From Rhodocollybia butyracea (Eukaryota; Basidiomycota; Agaricomycetes; Agaricales; Omphalotaceae), in assembly GCA_015501585.1 (NCBI GenBank), contig JADNRY010000034.1, positions 310,001-374,000 of the forward strand: a stretch of DNA of 64,000 bases, in the 5' to 3' direction. Both the position numbers and the translations under genes were made by a program. The notes beneath the pieces are model-generated. The model was not told the DNA's origin and searched no databases. It saw only the letters and a list, made by a program, of their open reading frames with translations. Shown here piece by piece: positions 1-11,861 of the stretch; the first letter of the stretch is position 1; every line of letters begins with the position of its first letter.

Positions 1-1265
1 TCGAAATAACGTTGCTCGGAAATCCCTTGATATTCGAACTGGGCTTTAATTCCCCAATTGATTTTTGAACGAGATCCTTGCACAGCGAGCTGCAGTGGCA
101 AAGGTTTAGTTAATTCTATTTTTGTATCCGAGCTGGTCTGCAAAGTCGACGACACAAAATCCCGAGAGATCCCGTATCTATCAATGCACGCGCTGGTGCC
201 ATTCAATTTCACAACCACCACTAGTGGTTTGGGAATCTGACGTGAAAAATCCTTCGTTATAGCGGCGTTTGCGCTGAACGGCAGGGTAAGTACCCTTGGG
301 CACCTGAACACCATTTAACTCAATAGAGTAATTTTCCCAGTCTCGGGGAGGTTGCGTGTCATGCTGCTCAGACACAAACAAATCCCGTAAGAACAATCTT
401 GGTGTGAAGTAACATGCTTCATGGTCCTCACATATCTCCTGATATGCGCGACTAGCTGCTTGTGGTACCACCGGATTAAATCCAAATTTGCGGTTCCGCA
501 TGTGACTTCTGGTAGTACCGCACAAAATTCCAGTGTGCATCGAGAATCTGGTAATTCTCGGAATTGTATTGTTCAACATCGAATCGGAAGATGTCTTCTT
601 CTTCAGAGTCACCAAGATATGGTTCACCAAGTCCCAAGCATTTCACGATGCCTAGTTCATAAGTTTTTTCCATCCTATGTAATTTTAGGATTTCAAAATC
701 TCAAAGACGAACTTTCCCATCCGTCATTCGAGCCCGTTCCAACGCATACCAGTAGGGTAACTGGAAATCAGGGTCCTCAAGCTGTGTCAAGTCACAGTAC
801 ACATCTTCGAAGTCCTCAAAGTCAGGATGAATTTCTCCGAAGTAATCTGAATCGCTGATACAGTATTGTCCATCATTAATTTGATAGACAAAGAAGCGAC
901 CAATATTATCTTTTGTGCGATCCGAGTCTGTTGGGTATGGAGCTGCCATATCCAGTAAGTACATGGCTCGTTGGGCCAGCATGTCACCAATAGAGCCTGG
1001 AGGCAATTGCGATTCATACCCATGGTTGGGGTGATTTAAATGCCTGTACATCCAGGGTGTCCCTGAATATGTTCTATTATCCTCGATTTTCGGCGCATAT
1101 ATGCACCTTCAAGGACAAAATCACATTTAGCACTGGGTAGGGAGAATAATTGACATATCTCTCATTGTGTTGATTGTCAGTTGACATTGTCTCGCAGTCA
1201 GAGTCGCTAACTGACTGTAGATCGGGCATCGAATCATGGTCCGATTCTTCAAGCTTCGATAGCAT
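1..1265 (-). pseudogene. post-gag / protease region of the gypsy element
   Basis: Minus-strand fragments read as the linker and retropepsin region that follows gag in basidiomycete gypsy elements. Acidic linker text lies at 1265-700; a stretch rich in aromatic residues at 670-260 precedes a VVVVKLNG strand and an aspartic-protease-like IDTGS core near 205-170. The IDTGS and the following DFVSS text fall in different frames, so the protease is frameshifted. Reverse transcriptase would lie beyond position 1. Confidence 0.6.
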
Positions 1266-1559
1266 ATCATTCCAGAATCGCCGGAAGCTAATTCAAGGCC
1301 TACCATTCCAAGTCCGATTTCAGTGATTTCCTCTCTCAGCAAGGCTTCTTAATTGCTCGTCAGTTTTGACGGCAACACTAATATGATTGCTTGCAACTCC
1401 GGGAGGTCCGTTATTGGTGGACTTCATCATTTTTCCTTGAGGGCATCGATTGGACATATGTCCTTGCTCGCCGCAACGGAAGCATCGACCAGATGCGCGA
1501 TATTCCTCTTTCTCTTTTTCAGAGAGCTCCCGACGTTGGGAATGATTTTTCTTGTTCGG

Positions 1560-2401
1560 CACATACATTTTGCCGTGCAGCCGGTGCGTGGTGCGTGCTT
1601 GGTGCGTGCAAACGTGCTTGGTGCGTGCAAACGTGCTTGGTGCGTGCAAATGCGGAGCGTGGTGCGTGCAAGTGCGTGCGTGTCAACTGGGCCAAGTTCA
1701 CTTCATTGTGTAAAGTTATTTCTACTATAGAATTTACTAGCCTTTCTTGAGCCTTTCTTTTTATTTCTGTCCCCAAAGCTGCAACTTGGATTGTACACTC
1801 AAAGATAAGTAGTGTAAGTATCATCAACATAAGTAAATTGACCTGCACTAGGCACATAGGAGGCTGCCTGATAAGGCGAGATCAGTGTAGAGGTGTAGAG
1901 GTGTATGTACAGGTTCCAATGTCTAAAAAAAACACAAACATTGCTGAAAAAGATCCACAACATTTGCACGCACGCACCATCACTTGCACGCACCCGCCAT
2001 CACTTGCACGCACCCGCCATCACTTGCACGCACCTGCCATCATCATTTTGCGGGTGCGTGCAAGTGATGCGGGGTGCGTGCATAGTGCGTGCGAGGGTGC
2101 GTGCAAGTGGTGCCGGGTGCGTGCCGGTGCGTGCAAGTGATGCGTGATGCGTATAATGATTGTTTATCCAAGCCTCGATATTACTACTAATTAGGTCAAA
2201 TTTGTGTAGAATTACCTCTTTGGCCAATTGGCCAAAAATTTCATTAATATGAAGTTGATAATGTTAGTATATATTACAAAAAATACATATTTCGGGCTGA
2301 AAAAATTACATATGTGCACGCACCATACAACACGCATCAGTAGGTGCGTGCACGCACCTGCACGCACCACGCACCGGCTGCACGGCAAAATCACCTAGCC
2401 C
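1560..2401. mobile_element. Non-autonomous TIR element full of GTGCGTGC repeats, inserted in gag
   Basis: An 842-bp insertion splits gag. The 12-bp host word TTTCTTGTTCGG is present on both sides (1548-1559 and 2402-2413) and occurs once if the insert is removed, so it is probably the target-site duplication. Near its ends the insert has inverted repeats of about 30 bp beginning ATTTTGCCGTGCAGCCGGTG, preceded by 7-10 unmatched bases. It has no ORF of its own. A long TSD with imperfect TIRs would fit a Mutator-like MITE, but the superfamily is an inference. Confidence 0.65.
1960..2140. repeat. Minisatellite of CACTTGCACGCACC-type units in both orientations
   Basis: About three tandem copies of a 20-21-bp unit (CACTTGCACGCACCCGCCAT) at 1978-2045 are followed by the same word in inverted orientation (GGTGCGTGCAAGTG) at 2050-2140. 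Similar words occur at both ends of the element (1580-1680 and 2315-2370). The pattern resembles arrays of transposase-binding sites. Unit length and spacing are irregular, and there are no CRISPR-type spacers. Confidence 0.7.
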
Positions 2402-4387
2402 TTTCTTGTTCGGGTAATTATTTCGTAAGCTCTGTCCCGCATTCTGGGTTGAGCTACTACCCTGGTGGGAGAAATTATTTTTCTTCCCATGGGGAGGAGG
2501 TTTCTTTCCCTTCGCCAAGAAGGGCTGATTCAGATTGTTATTGCTTTTTCCGCTACTGGAACTCATGGTAGATTTGTCCGATTTTTTCTTTGGCGGTTCA
2601 TCTCCTGGATCAACGTTCTCAATAATTTCAATGAGTTCAAGCCGCACTGGCAATCTCATTGTAGGACGAGTACTCAGGATTGAGCTTCTCTCTCCAGAGA
2701 CCTTTCTGATTTTTCGGTTCAACCCAGACCACAATTTATGTACCTTTTCACGCTCGTCAATAAGTCCAATGGTGTTGAACAGATCATTGAGTTCGGCAAG
2801 GTAATCGCGCACAGATTTATCATTCTGGAAGGTGCGCTTCAATTTGCGGCGTTGGTCCAGTCGATATGTCAACGGGAAGCAATAATTGTATAGCTCAGTG
2901 AAGAACTTTTTGAGTCTCCAATCAAACGGAGAGTCTGCGACGGAGGTCAGGTAAAACTGATAAGCTTTTCCTTTCAGATATTTGGAGAGTTTTAATACTC
3001 GTCGGTTTCTTGGTACATAGCCATCACGAACATAGGCCGTACCTTCTGTTACAAACTTAATGAAGGCTCGTACATCGACAGATCCATCATATGATTCTGG
3101 GGGGTCTGGTTTAAGCAACATTTTTTGTTTCTTTTTAACACTTCGCCGCTTACAGTGCTTATCACGGCGCCTATCTTCGGAATCGGAAGATTCTGAGCTT
3201 GTGTCACTCTCCGAGTCATCGGAGTCTGACTCTGACGAAGAACTAGAATCGTCACTGGAAGAGCTGGAAGAAGAATCGGATGATCCCCGGGATTTCCCCG
3301 ATTGCCATTCTTATGCTTCACGGCTCGTTTCTTGTTTTTGGCCGGTGTCAGTAATTTCGCCAAGTGGTTGGTAGGAGCTAAAAGTTCGCTCGGGCGCACA
3401 ACATGCCCAATGCCTTGAACTGGCAGTTTCTTTGAGCTTTTCGGCCTCCTAGGCCGTTGCTCAACAATATCCCGAATATGGGATTCAACCAGGTCAGTTA
3501 CTGCTTCTGACCCTGCACGGTGGTTCACCCGTTTCTTGGGTTTCTTTGCCTTAATTTTAATTTTCTTAGGCTTATCCCCTTCTACTGGGGTATTTTCGGC
3601 ATCACGGAGTGCTCTAAAATTCTCAAGAGCCTCTCTTTGCTTGTCAAGATTGACATCGCTATCCGACATATCGGAAATATTGACCGCTCCCCAATTCTTT
3701 GGGTCCGGTCCCTTCCCTTTGTCTCGAGAAGGCCCTTCTCCCCTCGAGGAGACAGACTCATCACTGCTCTGGTCGTTGCCAGCAGCGTTATTCTCAACGA
3801 CCTTCATGCGTCGCTGGATTGCCTTTCGTTGGGCTTGAGAGAGCCGCATTTCGGCTTCCTTAATAGTGGCTCCTTGGGCCATGGTCAACGGTACGGGTTT
3901 CTTGGCCCGTGCCTGCCGAGCAATTGGTTTAACAATATTCGCAGGGCGTTCAAAGTTTCTATTGGTAAAACTACTATCCAAGCTTGTGGCTCTACGACGA
4001 GAACCATGACGGACAGTAATCCACTCATTTGTATCATCGGCGAGGTCATTAACCGTGACCTCCGGCGACGATTGCTGAATGCCTTTGACAGCACCAGCCC
4101 AATCTCTTTCGGAGTTCGAATGAGATTCCGTTCCTGCCTGGGGGCTCAGTCCGCGGTTAGCAGTCTGATCATTCCCAGCAGTGACCTCTGGCTTTTGAAA
4201 TTGCGCAGGGCCGCGTCGAAGGTTGTAGCGACTATTGTCGCGGTTTTGTTGGGTTGTCGAGTTGTTGGTCATTTTGTTGGTTGTTGATGTCGGTGTCGGT
4301 GTCCGCGTTGATCAGACGAGGAGTGTGCCGTCGAAGACAGTTAAGAGAGTATTAAAGAGTAGAAAGCAGTTGTAGGGGTTCAAAATA

Positions 4388-4672
4388 TGTAACGCTAGAG
4401 CGACAAGTCACTGTAGGATCACACGAAGAGTGGGGGATTTTTAGTAGGTGCTAAAGAACCGGTGTAACTGGGGAGTTATGATTCTGAGAACCTCTCGTAC
4501 TTACAGTTAACAGCTAGCTTATATACCTATCCAAAGACTATTACTATAAGTAGATACTATTCAAAAGGAAACGAGTAAGTAACGAGCGAGGAGACTATGA
4601 TAAGATAAGTAAATGATAAGGAAAGTGTAGGCGCCGATGGGCGCTAGAGTCAAGAATAACCGTTCCGTTACA
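4388..4672 (-). repeat. 5' LTR of the gypsy element
   Basis: The segment starts and ends with the complementary heptamers TGTAACG and CGTTACA, giving the usual TG...CA ends in either orientation, and lies directly upstream of gag (ATG at 4272 on the minus strand). Homology to host DNA (a CoA-transferase tail) begins right after 4672. No clear tRNA primer-binding site was found just inside the LTR. The other LTR is outside the window, so identity could not be compared. Confidence 0.65.
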
Positions 4673-5930
4673 CTTGCAGAGGTTGGATACACGGAAGCGC
4701 AAGTAGAAGAGCTACGTGCCACCAAAGGGTTATTTGAAGGCCTAGGTTGAAATTACTTGTATCGTGTAGGATTAGGATGACTATTTTATATGTTGTATAT
4801 TTAGGCGAACAAAGCACGTAGGGGCTGAGATGCCTTCATTGCGACGACGAACACTTCCCGAGATGACGAACGAGTGTCTTGTAGGAGATGGGGAACATAA
4901 GTTCTTCAGCCCTGGGGGTTACTCGTGGTGCATATACGTTTTGTCCCAGTATCCGGTTAGCGATGGTCACATTGGCCTTCACGTCACTTCAGAGTATAGT
5001 ATAGGAGGAAACCGACGGACAGTTCGTGAGGAGCGCGAGATATGGCGCACGTATCCGATGTTATCCGATGTAAGGAGCTGGCGGCCGAGCTTGTCTACCT
5101 AAGTATGCGTGTCTGACTCAACTGCAGTGGCATTGAAACTCCTCTGGCATTGTTGCTCGTTTTATGATATGGGGTACTGCAGCATACTAGTAGAGATTTC
5201 CAGAAAAAGGATTGGCTAGAGCACAAGTTTAAGGAGTACTGGCATCCAAACAGTGCTCAAGACCTTTCGCTCCGACCTCGCCGTCCAATTCAAGCCAACT
5301 CATGAGTTCTCTTGTTCCGGATCCTATATCTGGCGTTGTCCGCATACCTGCTGCTCCGTGACGAAATATTTTCAGCAGACTCAATGATACCATATCAGCT
5401 TGTCTTTCCTTCTGTTCGCTCCACAGTTTGACCACGTTGAAGCTGAACCACATTATGGTTTTAGTCAGTTCTTTCCACTTATTGATACCTCTTGTTCGTC
5501 GCTTTCGGCTGAACTTTTACTCCATAAGCCTTTTGGTGCATGGCCTCCGGCTGCGCGATGAACAGGCACGGAAGGCAGATGTAATCTACAGAACTTTCTA
5601 CTATCCATAGAGGTCGACGGTCCAGATTTGTTCGAGCGTATTTCATTAAACTTGCCAGAGGCCGTGCCGTGGATGTAACTAACAACTCAGCTAGCTTTAT
5701 GAATAACATCGGCGAGCGTCGAAAACCCAGTCTACTGAGGAGTGTGACTAACCGGCTCATTCCAATTGTCCAAATAAGCGCCCATCGGTGAAATTTCTAC
5801 TCTTGATCAGTGACCACATCATACCGTAGCTCAGACTACGTCGTTTTTCTCTTCCCTTCTTTCTCAAATGTTGTCCAGGCAAGCACTGCGATGTCTGCCC
5901 AAGTCAAGGGCAGAATCATCCTATTGGCCG
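4673..5930 (+). repeat. Segmental duplication A: CoA-transferase tail, intergenic region, KGD1 start
   Basis: This block repeats the arrangement found at about 31940-33175. It starts with the last codons of the CoA-transferase gene (4673-4755, reading [13 protein letters not shown]), continues through about 1 kb of the same intergenic DNA, and ends with the KGD1 promoter and first codons (ATG at 5878, [15 protein letters not shown]); homology stops near 5913. Small ORFs inside (for example 4830-5102) are not conserved between the copies and are not genes. Confidence 0.8.
5878..5913 (+). pseudogene. 5' fragment of KGD1
   Basis: The first twelve codons and about 115 bp of upstream sequence match the true KGD1 start at 33132 almost base for base. 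After 5913 the sequence diverges into the CoA-transferase promoter region. The fragment cannot encode an enzyme, although its promoter copy may still fire. Confidence 0.8.
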
Positions 5931-6131
5931 GAAAATGCTCTTAGGAAGGATAGCTGGCACTTAGGCTGTACATGCAGTATTAACTTCACATTAGACACGT
6001 CGGACTCGTTGTCGGAACGATAATATTTTTTTGTTTCCCACACTGATGTACTCTGAGTCCGTCCAGGTGACCGCGTTTGTCCCGGTTACTAGTCTTCCCG
6101 TTACATCGTGTTAAGGCATATCCCTACAGTT

Positions 6132-7996
6132 ATGCTACCCAACACAACGGTTTCCTGTCTTTTGAAATCTCAGTTGACACGCACAATTGCTCGTACAAGT
6201 TTTCTAAAGTTCACTCGCCGTTATAATGCAAGTGAGGCTTCGAGACGCCCAACGCCACAAGGAATTCCTCCTCCGCTCGCAGGGATCAAGATTGTAGACC
6301 TTACTCGTGTTTTGGCTGGACCAACTGCTACGATGCTCCTAGCCGACTTGGGCGCGGATGTAGTGAAAATAGAGCAGGTAGGAAAGGGTGATGATACTCG
6401 TAAGTTGTTGGAGTTCTTGTCGGACTGATAGCTTCTACTCAATTTGCTTCTAGGCTCCTGGAATCCCCATCTGCACCTCTTTTACCGTCAACAGCATCAT
6501 CGCTGCCAGAACGCGCTCATTCTCTTCCACCTGAATCCGCATACTTTCTGTCAACCAACAGAAATAAACGTTCTGTGACTGTCAATTTCAAGGATCCTGC
6601 GGGTCTTAAGATTATACACAAGCTCGTTGAGCAGGCAGACGTTCTCGTTGAGAACTACATTCCTGGAAAACTTGCGCAGATGGGTCTTGGATGGGAACAT
6701 TGTCATGAAATAAACCCGAGGTTAATATACGCTAGTGTAACCGGTGAGTTCTGGTTGTATCTTGTACACCTAGGACTAAAAATCTAGACAGGCTACGGAC
6801 AAAGTGGACCTTATTCTCGACATGCTGGCTATGATGCGATTGTTGAAGGGGAAGCGGGTCTGATGCATATAACTGGCGAGCCTTACCCCGCCCCACCCAT
6901 GAAGTATGCGTCAACAGTTGCGCAAACACATTTTTGAGCCGATTCCTGTGCTTCATAGGTCGGCGTGGCTGCAATTGATATCGCTACAGGATTGTACACT
7001 CATGGTGCAGTTATGGCGGCACTGATAGGACGGGAGAAGACAGGCGAAGGGTGCTGGATTGATTGTAACCTGTTCGACACTCAAGTCGCTGGGCTGGTTA
7101 ATATCGCTTCCAACTACCTCATTGCGGGCCAAGAGGCCAAGAGACATGGCACCGCTCACCCGAGTGTCGTTCCATATCAGGTATTCATTATACGATTTAC
7201 CTACGAAGGCCGGTCTGACGCCCTTTTCTAAGGTGTTTCCTTGCAAGGCACCTGAAGGCGAAGAAGGGGTCGATTTTATTATGATTGGGGCAGGGAACGA
7301 AGGCCAGGTGAGTAGCCTTATTTTCATTGATTTCTTAGATTCTTATGGATTACGTAGTTCCACACTCTATGTACACTGGTCCTTCCCCTCCCTTCGCTAC
7401 CCACTGATCCCCGGTTTTCTACGAATGCACTCCGTGTGGCTAATCGTGAAGAGCTGATCAACTTGCTAGAAACGGGGTTCATGAAGTAGGCTATCCTCCG
7501 CTCCGTCATCCAGATGCTCATTGTTGTTCCGGCCAGGGAAACGAAAGCTTACTGGATGAAAAAGTTCAAAGATGCGACGAAATCAGGAAAGGGTGTCCCA
7601 CATGGTCCTATTAATGGTATCAAGGAGACCTTTGAACATGAACAAGCTGTAGCGAGGAAAGTCACTGTTGAGATTGACGTAAGTGTACTTGTATTGGTTA
7701 TGTTTCGCTGAAGCTGCGTTTATGAGCCGATCTCGTTTATCGTCTTAGCATCCCGCGCGGGACCCATCAAGACCGTTGCCCCTGCTGTCTCGTATAATGG
7801 GAAGAAGATGCAGGTCAGGAGGCATCCGCCGTGGTTAGGGGAGCACACCGATGAGGTATGATAATCTTGCTTTGCATGTATGGTTTGAGCGGGGAATAAA
7901 TGACTCACGGTCGGTTTGTTCTATATTTAGGTTCTTGCAGAGCTTGGGTACACGGAAGCGCAAGTAGAAGAGCTACGTACCAAAGGTGTTATTTGA
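6132..7996 (+). CDS. CaiB/BaiF family (class III) CoA-transferase, SUGCT-like, mitochondrial
   Basis: Spliced exons match family III CoA-transferases, closest in layout to succinyl-CoA:glutarate CoA-transferase (SUGCT), which converts glutarate and succinyl-CoA to glutaryl-CoA and succinate in mitochondria. The first ATG (6132) opens a basic, Ser/Arg-rich presequence. Then come [19 protein letters not shown], the [16 protein letters not shown] block, [18 protein letters not shown], the catalytic-Asp motif [14 protein letters not shown] (near 6970), [22 protein letters not shown] and a C-terminus ending EELRTKGVI. Introns lie near 6400-6455, 6745-6790, 6900-6960, 7180-7235, 7310-7420, 7470-7540, 7680-7750 and 7855-7930; exact junctions of the first two are uncertain. 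The gene looks functional. Its 3' end is duplicated at 4673 and 31655. Exact substrate is inferred, not shown. Confidence 0.88.
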
Positions 7997-8718
7997 AGAT
8001 CTAAGAGGATTGAAATTACTTGTATCGTGTAGGATTAGGGTGAGTATTTTGCTTGTTGTAGATTTAGGCGAACGAAGCACGTAGGGACTGAGATATAATC
8101 ATTGCGACGACGAGGATCCCAGAAGACGAACGAGTGTGTTGTAGGTAATGGGGTTCTTCAGCCTTGGGTGCTCGTGGCGCATATCCGTTTTGGTCCCAGT
8201 CAAAGTGTCTGGTTAGCGATGGTCACGTTGGCCTTCAAGCTTCAGAGTGTAGGATAGGAAGAGAGCTCCGATGAACATTGCATGGGAGCACGAGAGCGGT
8301 GCACGTACCCAATGTAAGGAGCTGTGCGTGATCACAACTGCTGCAAACTCGTCTGATATTGCTGCTCCACCCGTATGTACTACCCAAAATGGGGCAATAC
8401 TGCAGTATGCAGACTGCTAGAAAAAATATTGGTTAGAGCACAAGTTTAGGAGTTCTGGGGCGTCCAAAGACTCGATTCAAGACCTTTCGTTTCTGACCTC
8501 GCCGTCTACTGATTTGATCAAGCGAGCTTATGAGTTGCCCTTGTTCCTATATCCTGCGTTGTTCGCACCTGCTCTTTGACGACATATTATCATTAGGCGA
8601 CTATCAGTTTCCTTCAGTTCGCTCCAAGGAATACTCACGCACTGAAATGCGGCCAGGAAGAAGTATGCTATATGTATAATTGATTTACATAAAGTACAGC
8701 TCAATGTGTCTGTTACCA
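7997..8718. repeat. Intergenic duplication B
   Basis: No gene seen. The stretch is a diverged copy of the intergenic DNA at 4756-5500 and 32005-32720. The part from about 8390 (ACTGCAGTATGCAGACTGCT) also matches 28630 onward. A small minus-strand ORF at 8528-8746 is not conserved in the other copies and is not called. Confidence 0.7.
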
Positions 8719-11305
8719 TTAGCAAAATAAATCCTCTCCTACCCAATCTATGATTCTCTGTTTAGGGAAACACTTCCTGTCCATATGCAGGGGGTGCTGA
8801 ATGGCATTCATCAAGTTATTGAGCCGCTCAAGAAGAAGAAGATCTGTTCTGTCCGGCTCTGGAGTCATGGCCTGATCTTCATTCGGGCCATTGTTTCCGT
8901 TACTTGGAGGTTCAACAGGAAACAAGGACATATGTACAATGCCTTCACGCAACAATATGGTAGTGCTTTCCTGCACAGGCTGTTCTTGATCCTGACCTGT
9001 ACTATCTCCTTCTGTCCCTGGAGCTGTTTGAGGTGATGTAAGCTTTTGTAAATGGAGAGATCCCATGGGCATTGGGTGTTGGTATGTGATTCATATCATC
9101 TAGTGGAGTACTTGAAATATACCCCTTCTCAAAGGGAGTGACATTGTCTGGACCTGGGGGGTGGTGCACCTCTGAGGCAGAAAAAAAAGTTAATAAGATA
9201 TACATTCCCTGAACACCAATAATTGGGGCATACCCGACATTGACTCTTCCACCCCTGCTTGTGCTGGTGAAAGCGATCTTCTCTTTTTTGATCCGCCGCC
9301 ATGCTACCCACAAGATCAGCTTGATTATACATATCCAGCAAGAGCTCCAACTAGAGATGTCCACGAGTCCGGGTCCCAAACAAGTACTTGCGGGTAGGAC
9401 TCGTGGGAATACTTGCAAGTAGGGGTACTTGCGGATCCAAGTACCCGTTTCCCACAGATCCCAACAGGTCACAAGTATTGGTTTGGCGAAATTTGCACTA
9501 CTCACAAGTACTTGCAAGTATTTATGAACAAGCCAAGAATAAATTTTCCCAGCCTAAGTAAGGGTTGGAGTTTGTTCTATATTATGTACTAGATATTATC
9601 TGAGCTGCTGATACCTTCACTTGACACACAACAAGCTAAGTCTGGCTGTATGCACTATAGTAGACTGCATAGGTACAGTGTATATACTTGCATCAACTAA
9701 GGATCACTGTTTCATGCCCAAGTAATGCTACTATGTACCATTATAGATGCTAGACACCCTTCTGAGTGCCTCAGACCCCAATAAATCTGGCTGTCTAGAC
9801 CTCACATAGTAGTACATGTGGTAATAAATGATAGTTATGGCCATTAATAGTTAAAATTATCATGGTAAGTTTTAAATACTTGCAGGTACTCACAAGTAAC
9901 TTGTGAATACATGGGATCCGTTAGTACTTGCAAGTACTTGTGCATAAATACTTGCGGATCCAGGTACCCGTTTCCCACGGATCCCAACAGGTCACAAGTA
10001 TCACCTTTTGGTCCACAAGTACTTGCACAGCAGATCCAAGTATACTTGGATCCGGACTTGTGGACATCTCTAGCTCCAACAACATGCCAGCAATGGCCCC
10101 GCATGCAACTGCCCTGAGCCATGAAGGGATAAAGTAGGGGATGAATCCGATGATGTTGACATGGAGAGGTCAGGCATTTAATGTAGCAAAACCAGGAATG
10201 TAGGTGAATCCACGAAAGGAAAATGTCTGGAATAGTGAAGCTTCAGAACCTCAACTGTAATGGTATGATTGCCACTATCTGATTCCTGCTGAACAAGGGT
10301 GAAGTATTCAAAGTAGTAGGATGACTCGGACGAGAACTCATTATTGCTGTCACCCTCAAATTCAAGTCGGACTTGTGTTTGTTCATCAAGTGAAATACCG
10401 AGAGTGATATTTCCAAAGTGGTTGATTCAAAAAACCCAAGAAGTGTTATGTTCCATCCTATTGTTTTTTTTTTGTTGACCCACAATAAAAAGAACAATAT
10501 GGGGAAGTTACAGACCTGTGAATGGAAACTTCATTGTAGCACCAGTAATTGCGCTTGACGTTCCGGGCCCACCACCTGGTGAAGAGTCCTGCCACTGTCC
10601 TTCCAACACAATAGTGCTATCTGTATAGTTTACAAATAAGAGTTGACTATCTAGAGATGTGGTGGGTGTTGGCGTGAGCAGAGCATAACTAATCACTGGT
10701 GTATTGATTGTTGAACAGTTGATAGTGAAATCAACCCCCACAGATTTGGGATTGTAACTTGAAGTTCCAACTTCTATAGCTTCCTCCACAGCATATTGTC
10801 AGAAATATTGTCAGTGGGAAGCAAGGCCTTGCCACTTAGGGTACAATTTGAAAGCTGAGCAATATTCCCAATAATCATCTGCCACAGTGAACCTATTGAA
10901 GAATCTTCAAGGCAAATGTCAGAATTTTCTACATTACCCACTTGCATAAACCTAAACCTACTGAACTCAAGGCCAACCTCAATACTGAAGTCCCCAACAA
11001 TGCCAGTTGTTACAGAGCTTGGAGCTGAAAGTTGTATAGATGGGTTTCCGATGCCATAGGCGCCAATGTCAATGTCATTCCAAAGACCAGAAGTAGTGGA
11101 AGTAGTATTGAAGGCATAAGTGTCCACAATAATTGCAGGGGCCTGGCCCATGCTTCGGACTGTGATATAGTTGCTTGTAGCACTTTTGAACTGCCTTGGG
11201 TCTGGTCAAGGTTTGAGATTGTGAGGCTGTAGTTGGGCTGTAGTCATTGCGAGGTTCCTGCAACTCATCATATCTGATATCTGCGTCTCTGAAAGTGAAG
11301 CTCAT
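8719..11305 (-). pseudogene. Single-pass membrane protein, broken copy 1
   Basis: This is a damaged paralogue of the gene at 29006-30733, in the same orientation and with the same flanks. The N-terminal ectodomain reads from 11151 (MGQAPAIIVDTYAFNTT), loses frame near 10790, resumes with VGVDFTINCSTINTP and VNYTDSTIVLEGQWQ, and then reaches a degraded Ser/Thr-rich region. A 721-bp hAT-type MITE (9352-10072) sits in the part that encodes the start of the transmembrane helix. The cytoplasmic tail survives at about 9170-8719. With a frameshift plus an insertion it is very unlikely to make a product. Confidence 0.8.
9352..10072. mobile_element. hAT-type MITE with 8-bp TSD
   Basis: This 721-bp element has inverted ends TAGAGATGTCCACGAGTCC / GGACTTGTGGACATCTCTA and is flanked by the perfect 8-bp direct repeat GCTCCAAC (9344-9351 and 10073-10080). 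An 8-bp TSD with TAGAG-type ends is the hAT signature. Inside are many copies of ACTTGCAAGTACTTG-like words clustered near both ends, and no transposase. The uninterrupted paralogue at 29590 shows the empty site. A related end occurs at about 27540-27640. Confidence 0.88.
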
Positions 11306-11855
11306 AAGTCATTTGTAAGTCATCAGAAATATTAACTACTAGGAGACTTCACTTGGGAAGCTTCAGTTTCCTCTCACTAAGTCAACACCGAGAGAAGGTC
11401 ATGTGGCTGGCATCTTTATTATCAGCCTGATGCCCACACAATGGAATACAATACTTAGCATAGGAGTCCAGACTGTGTAATCAAAAAACCAGTGGGCCTT
11501 GAGTTCTGAGGTAGCTAAGAAGAGTGATGAGGTCATAAGTGAAGGATGCATCTCTAAGATCCTATGAGATGATAGGATTTCTGGATCTGTAATGTCCACC
11601 TATTATCAGGGGTCCTGTTATTACTACTATTTCCTTTTATTAATCTTGTTAGTGACTTGCTCACATTCAAGTTATATGTCCCATAGGCTGCAGATGTTTT
11701 CTTATGACTTCCATAGCTAGGGAAAGTCACTTAACCCAGTCAGCTTCTTGGTATGTTCAAGCCAACTCAAGTTAATCTGACATATACTCATGACTACAGA
11801 AAAAAACAGTCCGGCATCGTGTTTGCATTTGTATGTACTGTAAATTATCTACCAA
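11306..11855. other. Non-coding flank of the duplication and left side of the transposon island
   Basis: Positions 11306-11585 match 30930-31380, the 5' flank of the second membrane-protein copy. From about 11700 the sequence becomes CAAGTCAAC/AACTCAAG-rich, like the DNA around 13040-13150, 14380-14440 and 25513-25605, so it probably belongs to the Tc1-type element. No gene seen. Confidence 0.5.
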
Positions 11856-11861
11856 TTGTAT

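Larger units (their letters stand above)
1320..4272 (-). pseudogene. gag of the gypsy element, frameshifted and interrupted
   Basis: The reading frame opens at 4272 (starts MTNNSTTQQN) with a basic, low-complexity N-terminus. It loses frame near 3300, just before a Ser/Asp/Glu-rich run, and continues in another frame from about 3121 (MLLKPDPPESYDGS) into a typical retrotransposon capsid domain (about 3090-2650; motifs YLKGKAYQFY and NYCFPLTYRL). After the 842-bp insertion at 1560-2401 the frame resumes with a perfect C-x2-C-x4-H-x4-C zinc knuckle (CFRCGEQGHMSNRC, about 1440-1485). Removing the insertion rejoins the text around YPNKK without loss, which shows the insertion is younger than gag. 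Gag packages element RNA in the cytoplasm; this copy cannot make a full protein. Confidence 0.85.
1..4672 (-). mobile_element. Ty3/gypsy LTR retrotransposon, truncated by the window edge
   Basis: A retrotransposon lies on the minus strand with its 5' LTR at 4388-4672, gag at 4272-1320 and the start of pol near 240-1. Gag has the basidiomycete type of retrotransposon capsid, a Ser/Asp-rich stretch and a CCHC zinc knuckle; the protease-like region reaches the window edge, so reverse transcriptase, RNase H and integrase would lie outside. Several frameshifts and a nested insertion (1560-2401) show that this copy is dead. Its LTR edge falls exactly in a duplicated CoA-transferase tail (4673 onward), so it inserted into duplicated host DNA. 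The class is clear from domain order; the family within Ty3/gypsy is not resolved. Confidence 0.85.

Noticed and set aside
1960..2140. Regularly spaced repeats that look CRISPR-like
   Set aside because: Units are 14-21 bp, directly tandem, present in both orientations and without unique spacers; the host is a fungus.
3060..3374. Acidic Ser/Glu-rich plus-strand ORF
   Set aside because: Antisense shadow of the Ser/Asp-rich part of gag.
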